The notes beneath the pieces were generated by a model. The model was not told the DNA's origin and searched no databases. It saw only the letters and a list, made by a program, of their open reading frames with translations. From Planctomycetota bacterium (GTDB lineage: Bacteria > Planctomycetota > PLA2 > JAEUHO01): 6,601 nt of DNA. Made by a program: the position numbers and the translations under genes. This document shows positions 5,695 through 6,601 of this stretch, one piece after another (the first letter of the stretch is position 1; each line of letters starts with the position of its first letter). The stretch spans positions 1 to 6,601 of the forward strand of contig JAPKHB010000220.1 in assembly GCA_026647295.1 (NCBI GenBank), written 5' to 3'.

Positions 5695-6601
5695 CTACCG
5701 ACCCTCGGCCGCGCCGTCCGCCCCGCCGCCCGTCACCGGCGGGTGCATGGGGGCGAAGGGCTTGCTGGACGAACGCTTGAGGAAGAGGAGGGCGAAGCAG
5801 GTCTGGGTGATGGCGCTCTCGGTGGCGTCGGCGGGCCGCACGGTGCCGTCGGCCTCCTTCCAGCCGCCGTGGGGTTGCTGGGCGGCCAGGAGGTGGCGGG
5901 CGCCCTCGCGGTACCAGTCCTGCCGGCCGAAGTGGCGCGCCCCCGTCCGGGCGCCGGCGCGCTCCAGGCCGTACAGGTAGTAGTAGTGCCACATGCTCGC
6001 CCCGCCCGGCGTCGGGTTCTCGGTGACGGTGAAGTTCTCGCCCAGCCAGGCCAGGCCGTCGAGCAGGCCCGCGTCGAGGCGCCGGCGCAACTCCGCGTCG
6101 AGCTTGCCCAGCGCCCAGAGCCGCTCCTTCACGATCGCCAGGCAGGTGACCCCGGCCGCCGTCATCGAGCCGGTGACCAACTGGTTCTCGCCCGGGAGGT
6201 AGCCCCAGCCCCGCGCGCGCGCCCGGGTCGCCTCGACGAAGCGCGGCGGCTGCTCCTCGCCCGGCTCCCAGGCCTCGTTCTCGATCCACACCGGCGCGTC
6301 CAGGCCGTCGGACTCCTGCAGGCCGAGCACGTGGCCGCCGGCGTTGCGCCAGGTCGCCTCCGGCACGGGGATCCCGCAGCGGGCCGCGGCGTCCAGCGCG
6401 AGCAGCGCGTACTGCGCGTTGCTCAAGTCGGTCTCGCCCTCCTCGGACTGGATGGGATTGCCCGGATAGCGCCAGCCCCCCCCCGCCCCCTGGGCCTTCA
6501 CGATGAACTCGACCAGTTCCTCCATCCAGCGGCGGATGGAGGCGGGATAGGTGCACTTGAGGCCCTTGGGCGGGAGCACGTTGCCGTAGCGGTCCCGCTT
6601 C
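5695..6601 (-). CDS. Prenyltransferase/squalene-oxidase-repeat (alpha/alpha-toroid) protein, 5' end outside the window
   Basis: About 301 C-terminal residues are visible. The frame is open to the right edge and reads KRDRYGN before an internal GTG at 6579, so that GTG is not the likely start. The sequence has repeated helix pairs with Gly-Gly-Trp turns: GGGWRY (about 40-45 of the visible part), RGWGY (130-134) and HGGW (244-247). Conserved stretches are DLSNAQYALLAL, TGSMTAAGVTCLAIV, WHYYYLYGLERAGARTG and the end TCFALLFLKR. This pattern matches the squalene-cyclase-like repeat proteins found widely in Planctomycetota and some other phyla. The DxDD acid motif of squalene-hopene cyclase is not in the visible part, so cyclase activity should not be assumed. 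No signal sequence can be judged without the N-terminus. After LKR comes a short Pro/Gly-rich tail. A run of nine G in the coding strand (6476-6484) encodes the first GGGW. Function unknown; a structural or binding role is as likely as catalysis. Confidence 0.8.
   Translation of the reverse strand, partial: KRDRYGNVLPPKGLKCTYPASIRRWMEELVEFIVKAQGAGGGWRYPGNPIQSEEGETDLSNAQYALLALDAAARCGIPVPEATWRNAGGHVLGLQESDGLDAPVWIENEAWEPGEEQPPRFVEATRARARGWGYLPGENQLVTGSMTAAGVTCLAIVKERLWALGKLDAELRRRLDAGLLDGLAWLGENFTVTENPTPGGASMWHYYYLYGLERAGARTGARHFGRQDWYREGARHLLAAQQPHGGWKEADGTVRPADATESAITQTCFALLFLKRSSSKPFAPMHPPVTGGGADGAAEGR

Noticed and set aside
1897..5780. Very long plus-strand open frames (about 771 and 712 codons) opposite trkA, trkH and transketolase
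   Set aside because: Stops are rare in high-G+C antisense frames. The translations are Arg/Ala/Gly/His-rich with no family motifs, while the minus strand carries complete, well-conserved proteins.
6577..6579. GTG as the start of the toroid protein
   Set aside because: The frame stays open to the window edge with protein-like residues (KRDRYGN), and no ribosome-binding site is seen, so the gene almost certainly begins outside the window.

Overview
This window of very GC-rich bacterial DNA (roughly 70-75 % G+C by eye) carries a co-oriented run of genes, all on the minus strand. From upstream to downstream they are: the 3' part of a gene for an alpha/alpha-toroid (prenyltransferase/squalene-oxidase-repeat) protein; a complete transketolase; a complete TrkA-type potassium-channel regulator; a complete TrkH-type potassium transporter; and an exported thioredoxin-fold protein cut off at the left side. 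The toroid protein resembles families that, as I recall, are common in Planctomycetota. That is only a weak hint at the organism, and nothing here fixes the phylum.

Layout (minus-strand genes read right to left). 6601-5695: toroid protein, open at the window edge. A 37-bp gap. 5657-3567: transketolase. A 62-bp gap. 3504-2113: trkA. One base. 2111-636: trkH. A 79-bp gap. 556-95: thioredoxin-fold protein. The first ~95 bases are different in kind: about half G+C, and apparently coding on the plus strand in frame 1 for the tail of an unrelated, unrecognised protein. The thioredoxin-fold gene breaks exactly where the composition changes. This points to a chimeric contig end, or less likely to a real rearrangement.

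Function. TrkA and TrkH form one potassium-uptake module and are almost certainly translationally coupled (TGA-C-ATG). Transketolase is housekeeping sugar-phosphate metabolism. The toroid protein has no known function that I can name. The short gaps and common strand make one or two operons plausible. A strong hairpin spanning the trkH stop codon may separate the thioredoxin-fold gene from the rest.

No new protein system is evident. The unexplained signal lies between the genes. The 9-bp near-palindrome CCGGTCCGG occurs once in each of the three real intergenic gaps and, by my reading, nowhere else in the window. Two of the copies extend to an identical 13-mer. In addition, the start codons of tkt, trkA and the thioredoxin-fold gene each sit directly behind a perfect inverted repeat that holds or overlaps the ribosome-binding site, and trkH is preceded by a doubled palindrome. 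These look like small repeated regulatory or REP-like elements, or leader RNA structure, and are the part of the window most worth checking.
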